Of a stretch of DNA of 40,823 bases, positions 1 through 8,293 are shown piece after piece. Every line of letters starts with the position of its first letter. Within the stretch, counting starts at the first letter, position 1. The position numbers were made by a program, and so were the translations under genes. The notes below the pieces were generated by a model. The model ran no database searches. It saw nothing but the letters and a program-made list of their open reading frames with translations, and was not told the DNA's origin. This stretch comes from an uncultured Bacilli bacterium. Lineage in GTDB: Bacteria; Bacillota_I; Bacilli_A; RF39; UBA660. The DNA lies in NCBI GenBank assembly GCA_944358815.1, contig CALVRX010000049.1, forward strand, positions 1 through 40,823, read 5' to 3'.

Positions 1-21
1 AAACAAAGACAAGGTAAATAG
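1..21 (+). CDS. rpmJ: Ribosomal protein L36, C-terminal end (partial)
   Basis: The first six codons read KQRQGK and end in TAG at 19-21. KQRQG is the usual C-terminus of bacterial L36, and rpmJ normally sits directly before rpsM, so both sequence and context agree. The rest of the gene lies outside the window. L36 is a small zinc-ribbon protein of the large ribosomal subunit. Confidence 0.8.
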   Translation, partial: KQRQGK

Positions 22-32
22 GAGGTGTTTTT

Positions 33-398
33 ATGGCACGTATTAAAGGTGTAGATATACCAAATAACAAAAGAATTGAAATCGCTCTTACTTATATTTA
101 CGGTATTGGAAGAAGTTTGTCTAATAAAATCTTAGCTGACGCTAAAGTTGATATTAATAAAAAAGCAGGAAGTTTAGATAATGATGAACTTTCACGTATT
201 CGTGATGAAGTTAACAAATATTTAACTGAAGGTGATTTACGCCGTGAAGTTAACATGAATATTAAGACTAAGATGGAAATCAATTCTTATCAAGGTACTC
301 GTCATAAAAGAGGCTTACCAGTAAGAGGACAAAGAACTAGTAGAAACGCTAGAACTCGTAAGGGTAAACCTAAGACAATAGCAAATAAGAAGAAATAA
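33..398 (+). CDS. rpsM: 30S ribosomal protein S13
   Basis: A 121-residue protein of normal S13 length. It starts [10 protein letters not shown], carries the Y-GIG helix-hairpin motif near residues 23-26, and ends in the basic tail with [17 protein letters not shown]13 sits in the head of the 30S subunit and contacts the P-site tRNA and the subunit bridges. A consensus AGGAGGTG site precedes the ATG. It is followed 18 bases later by rpsK in the conserved alpha-operon order, so it is co-transcribed with the upstream ribosomal genes. Confidence 0.98.
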   Translation: MARIKGVDIPNNKRIEIALTYIYGIGRSLSNKILADAKVDINKKAGSLDNDELSRIRDEVNKYLTEGDLRREVNMNIKTKMEINSYQGTRHKRGLPVRGQRTSRNARTRKGKPKTIANKKK

Positions 399-416
399 CT
401 TTAAAAGGAGGATATT

Positions 417-800
417 ATGGCTTATAAAGCAAGAAAACGTAAGGTTAAAAAGAATGTCCCAGAAGGTAGAGCCTTTATTCATTCAACTTTCAATAATACA
501 ATTGTTACCCTTACTGATAAAGAAGGAAATGCGATTAGTTGGGCATCAGCTGGTACTGTAGGCTTTAAAGGTAGTAAAAAATCAACTCCTTTTGCGGCTG
601 GTATGGCTGCAGAAGCTGCTGGTAAAGCTGCAACTGAAATGGGTATGAAAAAAGTTGAAGTATATGCGAAAGGTTTAGGTTCTGGAAGAGAAACAGCAAT
701 TCGTTCATTACAAACAGCTGGTTTAGAAATTACTTCAATTTCAGATGTCACACCTATGCCACATAACGGATGTCGTCCACCAAAACGACCTCGTGGATAA
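417..800 (+). CDS. rpsK: 30S ribosomal protein S11
   Basis: A 127-residue protein with the S11 hallmarks: a basic N-terminus, [13 protein letters not shown] near residues 22-34, GxGSGRE in the middle, and the C-terminal [12 protein letters not shown]11 lies on the 30S platform and lines the mRNA exit path. An AAAGGAGGA site precedes the start. It sits between rpsM and rpoA in the usual operon order. Nothing is missing or truncated. Confidence 0.98.
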   Translation: MAYKARKRKVKKNVPEGRAFIHSTFNNTIVTLTDKEGNAISWASAGTVGFKGSKKSTPFAAGMAAEAAGKAATEMGMKKVEVYAKGLGSGRETAIRSLQTAGLEITSISDVTPMPHNGCRPPKRPRG

Positions 801-817
801 TTGGAAAGGAGACTTTT

Positions 818-1765
818 ATGAATTTTGAAAAACCAGATTATAAAATAACAGATTATGTAGAAAGTAATAATTATGGAAAGTTTGAACTAGAACCTTTGGA
901 AAGAGGTTTTGGTATGACTATCGGAAATGCACTTCGTAGAGTTATGCTTTCATCAATGCCTGGTAGTGCAATTGTAGCTGTTAAGATTGATGGAGTTCAA
1001 CATGAATTTCAAACTATGGAAGGTGTTATCGAAGATGTTACAGCTATAATTTTAAATTTAAAAGGTATAGCTATTAGAAATCATTCTGATGAAGTTAAAA
1101 CGGCTCATTTATCAGTTCATGAAGAGAGAACAGTTACAGCGGCTGATATTATCTGCGATAGCGATGTTGAAATAATTAATAAAGATCAAGTTATTGCTAC
1201 TTTAGCTAAAGGTGGAAAACTTGATATGGAATTTATTATTGCTAACGGTCGTGGTGCTGATTTATCAAATGTAAATAAAAAATATATTACAGATGCAAGT
1301 TTAGGATATATTCCTATTGATGCACTTTACTCTCCAATTGAAAGAGTAAGTTATGAAATTGATAAAGCTCGTGTAGGACAAGATGCTTCTTATGATCAGT
1401 TAATTATGGAAGTAGAAACTAATGGTGCACTTCGTCCTGAAGAAGCTATGGCTTTAGCTGCTAAAATATTAATTGAGCATTTAAATATTATTACTAATTT
1501 AAGTGAAATTGCTGATATTACTGGTATTATGAATGCTAAACAAGAAGATAGTAAGCAAAAGAAATTAGAGACTTCTATTGATGATTTGGATTTCTCTGTT
1601 AGAGCTTATAATTGTTTGAAGAGAGCAAATATTAATACTTTAGGTGATTTAACTGAAAAATCAGAATTAGAAATGATGAAAATACGTAATTTAGGTAAAA
1701 AGTCTTTAAAAGAAGTTATGGACAAAATTAAAGATATGGGACTTAAATTCCGTGATGAAGATTAG
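818..1765 (+). CDS. rpoA: DNA-directed RNA polymerase subunit alpha
   Basis: The alpha subunit, 315 residues from the ATG at 818, which follows the ribosome site GGAAAGGAG. A longer reading from 770 would overlap rpsK and has no ribosome site. The N-terminal assembly domain shows [18 protein letters not shown] and SMPGSAI. The C-terminal domain, from about residue 240, has the helix-hairpin pattern [13 protein letters not shown]...LRNLGKKSL-type that binds UP-element DNA and activators. The gene is full length for the family and lies in the standard rpsK-rpoA-rplQ order. Confidence 0.98.
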   Translation: MNFEKPDYKITDYVESNNYGKFELEPLERGFGMTIGNALRRVMLSSMPGSAIVAVKIDGVQHEFQTMEGVIEDVTAIILNLKGIAIRNHSDEVKTAHLSVHEERTVTAADIICDSDVEIINKDQVIATLAKGGKLDMEFIIANGRGADLSNVNKKYITDASLGYIPIDALYSPIERVSYEIDKARVGQDASYDQLIMEVETNGALRPEEAMALAAKILIEHLNIITNLSEIADITGIMNAKQEDSKQKKLETSIDDLDFSVRAYNCLKRANINTLGDLTEKSELEMMKIRNLGKKSLKEVMDKIKDMGLKFRDED

Positions 1766-1779
1766 TTAGGAGGGAATTA

Positions 1780-2136
1780 ATGGCTTACAGAAAATTAGGA
1801 CGCGATAACAAACATAGAAGAAGTATGCTAGCTAATTTAACTAAAGATGTTATCAACAATGAAAAAATAGTTACTACTGAAACTAGAGCTAAAGAAGTTC
1901 GTAAATTTGTCGATAAGATGATTACTTATGGTAAAGACGGTTCATTAGTAGCTAGAAGAAAGGCTTTAGCATTTTTACATAATGATAAGGATACTGTAAA
2001 AAAAGTATTTGATGACTTGGCAGTAAGATATGCTAAAAGAAATGGCGGATATACTAGAATTTCTAAGATTGATGAAAGAAGAGGAGACGACGCTTTAATG
2101 GTTGTTTTATCTTTAGTAGAAGAGGATGCAAAATAA
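1780..2136 (+). CDS. rplQ: 50S ribosomal protein L17
   Basis: A 118-residue L17 with the conserved start [17 protein letters not shown], the [11 protein letters not shown] segment and the GGYTRI motif near the C-terminus. L17 is a component of the large subunit near the peptide exit tunnel. An AGGAGGG site precedes the ATG. It is the last gene of the ribosomal operon here, and its stop codon lies inside a terminator hairpin. Confidence 0.98.
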   Translation: MAYRKLGRDNKHRRSMLANLTKDVINNEKIVTTETRAKEVRKFVDKMITYGKDGSLVARRKALAFLHNDKDTVKKVFDDLAVRYAKRNGGYTRISKIDERRGDDALMVVLSLVEEDAK

Positions 2137-2151
2137 GCATCTTTTTTTTTT
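2125..2151 (+). terminator. Rho-independent terminator of the ribosomal operon
   Basis: The arm GATGC at 2125-2129 pairs with GCATC at 2137-2141 and is extended by wobble pairs. It is followed by about ten T residues at 2142-2151. The loop holds the rplQ stop codon, so the gene end and the terminator overlap. Confidence 0.75.
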
Positions 2152-2197
2152 GACTTTAAGGTCAATCCATGATATAAATATTATAGGTGATATTATA

Positions 2198-3034
2198 ATG
2201 GATGAAGAAGTAAACGCATATGTAGCTGATATTGATAGGGTATCTATTTCTGAGGTAGTGAATGTTTTACCGAAAATTGAAATTTATAATTCTGATATTA
2301 TTATGAGTCAAATATGTGATTGTTTGGCTCGAAATATTAATATTATGCGTCAACTTAATGACGAAGCTGGGAACCACGCATTAGATGGAGAAATTGTTAT
2401 TTCATTAAAAAAATATTATATATGTGTAAATGCGTTTAATCATGTTAATGCAAAGAAAAATAAGAAGAATGAGGTTGCTCATCAAATTGTTTTTGCTAAA
2501 ACGGCTAATGGTAAGCCTTATTTTATACAGGATTTGGATAAAGTTCCTAAGGAATTATATGGTGATGTAGCTAAGGCTTTAAATTTGATTATTAATGGAG
2601 TTAATATGAGTAATATAAGTAAAGTACGTTTTTACAACAATTCTTTATCGCAAAAAGTGTTGGAATTTAAAGGCTTTCAAGCAAGAATTTTTACGACTAA
2701 GTTAAAAGGTAATATTTTATGTATATTGGGATTAGTTATAAAAAAAGCTACAGATTATAAAAAAATACAAGATAATTTGAAATATAGATTGATTCAGGCG
2801 AATAGTCAAATTGAAGGTTTAAGACAAATGATGAATGATCCTGAAGCAACGAAAAAATTATTGAGTGAGAGTAAAGAAATTTTAGATGAAGTTATGAAAA
2901 AAATTGGGGTCATTGAGGATAGTGATGATGTTGAGTTGTTATTTCCAGATGATGAACAGTTGAATGAGATGGTTCCTTATTCACAGGATGAAAATTTAAA
3001 TAATGATGTACATAATGTAGTACGTGTAAAATAG
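2198..3034 (+). CDS. Hypothetical protein with a HigB/Gp49-like segment
   Basis: A soluble 278-residue protein I cannot assign to a family. The ATG at 2198 is chosen because GGTGAT precedes it; a longer reading from 2126 would run into rplQ and the terminator. Residues about 140-200 (KVRFYNNSL, LEFKGFQARIFTTKLKGN, LGLVIKKATD) resemble the RelE/HigB-type Gp49 toxin core, which has a basic strand, an R-I/V-x-Y/F strand and a terminal KK. The tail is helical, then acidic. No antitoxin is adjacent, and residues 1-140 are unlike small toxins, so this may be a housekeeping protein that borrows the fold. The resemblance is visual only. Confidence 0.65.
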   Translation: MDEEVNAYVADIDRVSISEVVNVLPKIEIYNSDIIMSQICDCLARNINIMRQLNDEAGNHALDGEIVISLKKYYICVNAFNHVNAKKNKKNEVAHQIVFAKTANGKPYFIQDLDKVPKELYGDVAKALNLIINGVNMSNISKVRFYNNSLSQKVLEFKGFQARIFTTKLKGNILCILGLVIKKATDYKKIQDNLKYRLIQANSQIEGLRQMMNDPEATKKLLSESKEILDEVMKKIGVIEDSDDVELLFPDDEQLNEMVPYSQDENLNNDVHNVVRVK

Positions 3035-3062
3035 AAAAAATTGCTGTTTTCAGCAATTTTTT
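3035..3062. terminator. Bidirectional terminator between convergent genes
   Basis: A twelve-base stem, with its A-rich side at 3035-3046 and T-rich side at 3051-3062, closes over a loop of four T residues. The core pairing is TTGCTG with CAGCAA. The A-run on the left and T-run on the right serve transcripts from both sides, which fits the two genes that converge here. Confidence 0.85.
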
Positions 3063-3559
3063 TATAATGGTTTTCTTTTTGTCATGATTTTTTGATTTTC
3101 TTCTTCTGCCCATTTTAAATGATTATTATTGTAATTTTGGTGATATTGGTGCATTAAATCTTCATTTTTTAATTCTTCAAACATTTCTTCTGGAAGATAT
3201 GGTTTGATTTTATCACCCCATATTATATATAACATTTCTAAAAATTGGTTATTGTATTTTTCGTTAGTGGGAATTTTTGTAAGAGTCTTGGGGTCGGTAA
3301 GTAAGTTGTGTAAAATAATTTCTTCATCTTCTAAGGTAATATTTGGTTTATTTTTTTGATGATAAAATTGATTGATTTTTAATTTTTTTAGAATTTCTGT
3401 TGGAATATATGGAGCAATTTTATCTTCTAAAATAATGTAATATAGTTCTAGAAAATCATAATCATATTTATAGGTGGCAGGTAATGAAGCAATTATTTGA
3501 GGATTTTCGATGATAGCTTTAAATAATGTTTCGCCATCTGACATGTGTTTTTTATTCAT
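3062..3559 (-). CDS. Hypothetical protein with two copies of a ~50-residue helical unit
   Basis: A 165-residue protein of unknown function. The start at 3559 is preceded by AAAGGA; the in-frame ATG five codons earlier overlaps that ribosome site and is less likely. Two parallel segments are visible. One contains NPQIIASLP and then FLELYYIILEDKIAPYIP. The other contains DPKTLTKIP and then FLEMLYIIWGDKIKPYLP. There is no signal peptide or membrane segment. The periodic IP and Y residues loosely recall the repeats of the protein at 38313-40703. The gene has its own promoter and points away from the SDR gene. Confidence 0.65.
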   Translation of the reverse strand: MNKKHMSDGETLFKAIIENPQIIASLPATYKYDYDFLELYYIILEDKIAPYIPTEILKKLKINQFYHQKNKPNITLEDEEIILHNLLTDPKTLTKIPTNEKYNNQFLEMLYIIWGDKIKPYLPEEMFEELKNEDLMHQYHQNYNNNHLKWAEEENQKIMTKRKPL

Positions 3560-3581
3560 ATTTTTTCCTTTCATTATAATT

Positions 3582-3610
3582 ATATTAAAACACTTTAGAG
3601 ATTATGTCAA
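3582..3610 (-). promoter_or_regulatory. Sigma-A-type promoter for the minus-strand gene
   Basis: On the minus strand, TTGACA (3605-3610) is separated by 17 bases from TAATAT (3582-3587). This places the start of transcription just before the ribosome site of the gene ending at 3559. Confidence 0.65.
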
Positions 3611-3614
3611 ATAA

Positions 3615-3643
3615 TTTACAAATTGAATATCATATTATATAAT
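3615..3643 (+). promoter_or_regulatory. Sigma-A-type promoter for the SDR gene
   Basis: TTTACA (3615-3620), a 17-base spacer and TATAAT (3638-3643). It stands back to back with the minus-strand promoter; the two -35 boxes are four bases apart. Confidence 0.6.
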
Positions 3644-3660
3644 GTTTTTAAGGTGATTTT

Positions 3661-4413
3661 ATGAAGGCATTAATTACAGGTGCAAGTTCTGGTATAGGCG
3701 CTGATATGGCTAGAGTATTAGTGGATGAGGGATATGAAGTAATACTTGTAGCTAGAAGAAAAACGAGATTAGAAAAATTAGCTAAAGAATTAGGAGATAG
3801 AGCTAGAATAATTGTTAAAGATATTTCTAGTACATATAATTGCATGGAACTTTATAATGATTTAAAAAAAGAAAATATTGATATTTTAATTAATAATGCG
3901 GGATTTGGGATATTTGGCGAATTTAGCGATACTAATATTGATAAAGAATTAGATATGATTGATTTAAATATAAAAGCATTACATACACTTACTAAATTGT
4001 TTTTAAAGGATTTTAAACGGAAAGATCGCGGTTATATTTTGAATGTGGCATCTTCGGCAGGTTTTTTATCTGGTCCTTTGATGGCAAGTTATTATGCGAC
4101 TAAGAATTATGTTGTCAGCTTATCTTTAGCAATTTATGAAGAGTTAAGAAGAGATAATAGTAATGTTTCAATTAGTGTTTTATGTCCTGGACCAGTAAAT
4201 ACGGAGTTTAATAAAATAGCTAGGGTACATTTTTCTATTAAAGGAATGGAAAGCATGGATGTAGCTAAATATGCTATTAAAAAAATGTTTGATGAAAAAT
4301 TAATTATTATACCAGGATTGAAAATGAAATTAGGAATATTTTTGATTAGATTTGTTCCTAGAAAATTACTATTAAAAATTAGTTATAAAATTCAAAATGG
4401 TAAGCGAAGTTAA
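3661..4413 (+). CDS. Short-chain dehydrogenase/reductase (SDR) family protein
   Basis: A 250-residue classical SDR. The Rossmann glycine motif TGASSGIG is at residues 6-13, NNAG at 78-81, the catalytic Ser at 131 and the YxxxK pair at Tyr144/Lys148. The two Args near residues 32-33 (VARRK) suggest NADP(H) preference, which is an inference. After the catalytic core comes a C-terminal extension (residues 190-250) with a hydrophobic, basic stretch that may touch the membrane. The substrate cannot be read from the sequence. The gene has its own promoter and a GGTGAT-type ribosome site, and ends in a terminator. Confidence 0.88.
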   Translation: MKALITGASSGIGADMARVLVDEGYEVILVARRKTRLEKLAKELGDRARIIVKDISSTYNCMELYNDLKKENIDILINNAGFGIFGEFSDTNIDKELDMIDLNIKALHTLTKLFLKDFKRKDRGYILNVASSAGFLSGPLMASYYATKNYVVSLSLAIYEELRRDNSNVSISVLCPGPVNTEFNKIARVHFSIKGMESMDVAKYAIKKMFDEKLIIIPGLKMKLGIFLIRFVPRKLLLKISYKIQNGKRS

Positions 4414-4436
4414 ATCTTTGGTGATTTAACTTATTC
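4407..4436 (+). terminator. Terminator on the SDR stop codon
   Basis: AAGTTAAATC (4407-4416) pairs with GATTTAACTT (4423-4432) over a six-base loop. The following run is T-rich but interrupted, so termination may be moderate. Confidence 0.6.
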
Positions 4437-4471
4437 TTTTGCGTATGTTATAGTGTGGGAGTTGATATATT

Positions 4472-5659
4472 ATGGGGAAAATATTAGATTATGATGAGAT
4501 GAATGAAATTTTGGATAATTTGGATAGTAAGGTTATTAAGAAAGAAAAGCCTATTGGATATACATATTTTGGTTATCCAATAGAACATTATGTATATGGT
4601 CATGGTAGGTATCATGTGATTATTACTGGAGGAACACATAGTAGTGAATTAATTAGTAATATTTTTGTGATTAGATTTATGGAAAAAATTTGTAATAAAG
4701 AAGTTAATATAGATGAAGATGAATATACTATTCATTTTATTCCAATCGTTAATCCTGAAGGTACTATTATTGTGACAAGTGCGATTAGGTCACTTATTCC
4801 AAGAGGCATAAGTGATGAAGAAGAGCAGACTTTTTGCCTTACTTATTATAGAAATAGTCATATCGAAGGTGATTATGTTAATAAATATGGTGACAAGGGG
4901 GAAAAGTTACAACAATTAATGTTTAGACATGCAACTCCTGATATATTAGATGGTAGACATAATAAGTTAAAAGATTATTTAAAAAAATTGTTTAAAGATA
5001 ATAATTTACCTATTGGTTGTATGATTAATTGGTCTAGTAATGGTAGAGGCGTTGATTTAAATAGTAATATTGAATGTGGAAAATTTGTTAGCCGAGTTGA
5101 AAATGGTGAAGAGATATATGCAAAGTTACATTTAAACAATATTAGAAGAGATAAGTTAGGACCATTAGGTTGTCCTTATTTTGCTAAAAAAGGGGAAATT
5201 GAAAAAGAAAATGAAGCGTTGTTGAAATTTTATAATGAAATAAAAAATAATTTTGATTTAATTGGTTCATTTATTTATCATAGTTGTGGTGATATTGTTT
5301 ATTATTTAGGTGATTCTAAAAAAGAAAATCCTTGGATAAAGTTATCTGAAAAAGATAAAAATAAAAACTATGAAGTGGCAAAGGTTTATGCGGGTAATAC
5401 TGGTTATAAGCTAGACGGTTTTGAAATTTATACAACTATGGATTCGAAGTTAAAAAGTCTTTTTCCTGTTACTTTATTAATTGAGCTTGGAAGTGTTAGG
5501 GCAACGCCTTTATCGCAGTTTATGGATTTTGATTTAGATGGCAGTTTTGAAGCGTTTAAAATGGTCTATTCTAAGATAATTAAAAATAATTCGATGGCTA
5601 TTATAAAGACCTTGCCGGTTATGGTTAAAATGTTTAATGAAGGTTCAATTGAGAAATAG
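4472..5659 (+). CDS. M14-family zinc carboxypeptidase-like protein
   Basis: A 395-residue cytoplasmic protein with the M14 metal site: His56 and Glu59 (HSSE after TGG), the third ligand His270 (IYHSCGD) and the catalytic Glu338 (LIELGS). VNPEG near residue 94 is also typical. The family motif GVDLNRN appears here as GVDLNSN (residues 193-199), so the Arg that normally grips the substrate's free carboxylate (Arg145 in bovine carboxypeptidase A) is Ser198. The protein may therefore act on something other than a plain peptide C-terminus. No signal peptide is visible. A GGGAG site precedes the ATG. The gene stands alone between two promoters. Confidence 0.78.
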   Translation: MGKILDYDEMNEILDNLDSKVIKKEKPIGYTYFGYPIEHYVYGHGRYHVIITGGTHSSELISNIFVIRFMEKICNKEVNIDEDEYTIHFIPIVNPEGTIIVTSAIRSLIPRGISDEEEQTFCLTYYRNSHIEGDYVNKYGDKGEKLQQLMFRHATPDILDGRHNKLKDYLKKLFKDNNLPIGCMINWSSNGRGVDLNSNIECGKFVSRVENGEEIYAKLHLNNIRRDKLGPLGCPYFAKKGEIEKENEALLKFYNEIKNNFDLIGSFIYHSCGDIVYYLGDSKKENPWIKLSEKDKNKNYEVAKVYAGNTGYKLDGFEIYTTMDSKLKSLFPVTLLIELGSVRATPLSQFMDFDLDGSFEAFKMVYSKIIKNNSMAIIKTLPVMVKMFNEGSIEK

Positions 5660-5782
5660 ATAAGAATAATTTTAAATATTTAATAATAGTTAGTAAGAAA
5701 TAAAAAATTATAATTTATTTTAGAAGATTATGTGCATGTTGATGAAGAATAGAAGCAATATATAGCTTTTCTTATTTTTTCA

Positions 5783-5811
5783 TTGTAAATTGTTTGTATT
5801 TATAATATAAT
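5783..5811 (+). promoter_or_regulatory. Promoter of the ABC ATPase pair
   Basis: TTGTAA (5783-5788), a 17-base spacer and TATAAT (5806-5811). A second overlapping TATAAT starts at 5801. The rest of the 172-base gap upstream shows only AT-rich sequence. Confidence 0.6.
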
Positions 5812-5831
5812 AAATTTTGTGGTGAAATTGT

Positions 5832-6608
5832 ATGCAGGCGATAGAAATAAAAAATTTAAGTTTTAATTATGGAAAATTGGTAGTTTTTAAAAATTTAAAT
5901 TTAAATATTTTAGAAGGTAGTTTTGTCACAATTTTAGGAAAAAATGGTTCTGGTAAAACTACGCTTGCAAACATTTTGGCTGGTAATTTAAAATATAATG
6001 GTGATATTTTAATTTTTAATAAACCTTTTGATAAGAACAATGTTGGATTTACTGGCGATGAATTGGAATATGATAATTATGATACAGTTATGAATATTTT
6101 ATTAAAAAAGGTACATGCTTTTGAGAAAAAAGATGTTAGAAAGAGGATTTTAGATCTTGCGGTTGAATTTTATTTTAGTAAGTATTTAGATAAAAAATTT
6201 GATGAACTTTCTATTACTGAAAAAAAGTTAGTTGTTTTGGGAAGTTTTTTGATAGAACCAGTAAAAATATTAATTATGGATAATTTTTTTGAAGATTTTG
6301 ATAATAATTTAAGGAGTAATATATTAAATAAATTACGAAAGTTTTCTAAAAAAATAAATATGACAATAATTAATTTTACTAATGATGTAGAAGAGGGATT
6401 AGTTGGTAATCAGGTAGTAATTATTGGAAATGGGAAAGTTCTTTTAAAAGGGTCTAAAAAGAATGTTTTTGAAAACGAAAATTTTTTTGATGAAAATGAT
6501 ATGAATTTGCCTTTTGTAGTTAGTTTGTCAGATAAGCTGAAATTTTATGATTTAATAGATAAAATATATTTGAATGAAAAGAAATTGGTGGATGATTTAT
6601 GGAAATAA
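5832..6608 (+). CDS. EcfA1-like ABC ATPase with degenerate catalytic motifs
   Basis: A 258-residue ATPase in the position of ecfA1 (cbiO) in Bacilli, where the pair energises ECF vitamin and metal transporters. Walker A is intact (GKNGSGKT, residues 36-43). The other motifs are eroded. The Q-loop reads VGFTGDE without Gln, the signature reads LSITE in place of LSGGQ, Walker B reads ILIMDNFF with Asn in place of the catalytic Glu, and the switch His is Asn (NFTNDV). The chain is otherwise full length and in frame. It overlaps the second ATPase by ten bases, so the pair is co-translated. No ecfT follows. It probably binds ATP but is doubtful as a normal hydrolase. Confidence 0.82.
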   Translation: MQAIEIKNLSFNYGKLVVFKNLNLNILEGSFVTILGKNGSGKTTLANILAGNLKYNGDILIFNKPFDKNNVGFTGDELEYDNYDTVMNILLKKVHAFEKKDVRKRILDLAVEFYFSKYLDKKFDELSITEKKLVVLGSFLIEPVKILIMDNFFEDFDNNLRSNILNKLRKFSKKINMTIINFTNDVEEGLVGNQVVIIGNGKVLLKGSKKNVFENENFFDENDMNLPFVVSLSDKLKFYDLIDKIYLNEKKLVDDLWK

Positions 6609-7357
6609 TATTTGATAATTTATCTGATAATGTTTTGAGTTTTTCTGATTTAGCACTTAATATTGAGAAGAAAAAAATCACTATTGTGACTGGAAAAAAT
6701 GGTAGTGGTAAAAGTCGTTTACTTTTATTGATTCGTGATGAATTAGTGAAAGAAGGTTTTAATAAAATTGGCTATTTAGCTCAAAATCCGGAAAATTTCT
6801 TTTTTTGTAATACTATTTATCAAGAAATTTTATTTGTACTAAAAAAAAATAAAATACATACTGATTATGATAAGAAAATATTTGGTGCTTTAAAGATGGT
6901 TGGATTAGATAGAAGCTATTTGGATCGTTCACCTTTTGATATTAGCCGTGGTGAACAAAAGAAAGTGGCTTTGGCTAAAGTATTAGTGTGTAATCCAAGA
7001 ATTTTAATTTTAGATGAACCGTTTACTTATTTAGATTATTCTAGTAAGTGTAAGATGATTAAATTATTTAGAATGATGAAACTAAGATATGGTAAAACTA
7101 TTATTTTAGCTACTAATAATACAGATTTAGCTTTGGAACTGGCTGATGATATTATGGCTTTAAAAGATGGGGAAGTGGCTTTTAAAGGTGGTAAGTTTGA
7201 ATTTTTTACTAATCATAAGCTGTTGGAAAAATTTAATTTGGATGAGCCTAAGTTAGCTGAGTTTACTAATTTGGTGAAAAATACTAAAGGAATTAATTTA
7301 GGGTACCGCGATGATATTAATGATTTAATAAAAGATATATATAGATTTGTTCGATGA
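6599..7357 (+). CDS. EcfA2-like ABC ATPase
   Basis: A 252-residue partner of the preceding ATPase. Walker A GKNGSGKS, Q-loop YLAQNPEN, signature SRGEQKK and Walker B ILILDEPF with its Glu are all present, and FTYLD forms the D-loop. The switch His is Asn (ATNNTD). The C-terminal region, with LDEPKLAEFTNLVKN, matches the EcfA type that holds the EcfT coupling helices. The start overlaps the upstream gene and has GGTGGATG-like sequence before the ATG. The normal third gene, ecfT, is absent before truA, so the membrane partner must be encoded elsewhere or be lost. Confidence 0.85.
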   Translation: MEIIFDNLSDNVLSFSDLALNIEKKKITIVTGKNGSGKSRLLLLIRDELVKEGFNKIGYLAQNPENFFFCNTIYQEILFVLKKNKIHTDYDKKIFGALKMVGLDRSYLDRSPFDISRGEQKKVALAKVLVCNPRILILDEPFTYLDYSSKCKMIKLFRMMKLRYGKTIILATNNTDLALELADDIMALKDGEVAFKGGKFEFFTNHKLLEKFNLDEPKLAEFTNLVKNTKGINLGYRDDINDLIKDIYRFVR

Positions 7358-7437
7358 TAAATGTGCATGAAATAATTATTTGTGCTACAATAATATAGAC
7401 ATATTTGAACATAATAATTTGTAGTAGGAGGAATATT

Positions 7438-8181
7438 ATGAGATACTTGATAACGTTTGCTTATGATGGTTCTAAATATAGAGGTTATCAAAAGCAACCT
7501 GATGTAAAAACGGTGCAAGGTGAATTAGAAACGGCATTAAAAACAATTAATGGGCACAAAGATGTAAATGTTGTGGCAGCCGGAAGAACTGATGCTGGGG
7601 TACATGCTTATAATCAAAAAGCACATTTTGATTTAGATATTAAACATATTACACCAGAAAAATTAAAGGATGGATTAAATAGTTTATTACCTAATGATAT
7701 TTATATAAGAAATGTGGAAATAGTTGCAGATGATTTTCATGCTAGATATAATGCTAAAGCGAAAGAATATATTTATATTATTAATATGGGTGAGTATAAT
7801 CCAATTGAAAAGGATTATATATATCAGTACAATAAAAAATTGGATGTTGTCGAGATGGAAAGAGCTTTAAAGTATTTAGAGGGTACCCATAATTTTAAGT
7901 CGTTTACTAAAAGTGACGATGAAAGGGAGGATTATGTTAGAACAATTGTGCAAACTAGACTTACTAGAGAACTTAAGAATGTTAATAAAATTACGCTTAG
8001 TTTTTTAGGAACTGGTTTTATGCGTTATCAGGTAAGAAATATGATTGGTACTTTGATTGAAATTGGTGAAGGCAAAAGGAAAAGTGAAGATATTATAGAT
8101 ATATTAAATGCTCAAGATAGAAGAAAAGCTGGTAAGACGGCTAGTCCAGAAGGTTTATATTTAAAAGATGTACTTTATTAA
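7438..8181 (+). CDS. truA: tRNA pseudouridine(38-40) synthase TruA
   Basis: A 247-residue enzyme that makes pseudouridine at positions 38-40 of the tRNA anticodon arm. The catalytic motif AGRTDAGVHA is near residues 49-58, followed by FHARYNAKAKEYIY and the GTGFMRYQVRNMIGTL segment. The ATG at 7438 follows GTAGGAGGA and is preferred over the in-frame ATG at 7405, which has no such site. It lies in the conserved slot between the ecf ATPases and rplM. A long inverted repeat downstream separates it from rplM. Confidence 0.96.
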   Translation: MRYLITFAYDGSKYRGYQKQPDVKTVQGELETALKTINGHKDVNVVAAGRTDAGVHAYNQKAHFDLDIKHITPEKLKDGLNSLLPNDIYIRNVEIVADDFHARYNAKAKEYIYIINMGEYNPIEKDYIYQYNKKLDVVEMERALKYLEGTHNFKSFTKSDDEREDYVRTIVQTRLTRELKNVNKITLSFLGTGFMRYQVRNMIGTLIEIGEGKRKSEDIIDILNAQDRRKAGKTASPEGLYLKDVLY

Positions 8182-8237
8182 TATAAAAGGTAATATTTTT
8201 AAAAGATTATCAAGAAGCTGTAAATATTTTAATTTTT

Positions 8238-8293
8238 AGTCAATAAAATGTATGAGAAAGGTTATAAAATCATATAATTTTATTGACTTTTTA
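8238..8293 (+). terminator. Long-stem terminator after truA, overlapping the rplM promoter
   Basis: AGTCAATAAAAT (8238-8249) and ATTTTATTGACT (8277-8288) form a perfect 12-base inverted repeat. TATGA/TCATA extends the stem inward, and T residues follow. The right arm contains the -35 box of the next promoter. Confidence 0.6.

Noticed and set aside
98-283. Minus-strand open frames inside ribosomal and other genes (for example 98-283, 479-751, 1926-2165)
   Set aside because: They lie wholly within well-supported genes on the other strand, have no ribosome sites and match no family.
7358-7437. A hidden ecfT or other gene between the ATPases and truA
   Set aside because: The gap is only 80 bases and has no frame of useful length; ecfT encodes about 260 residues.
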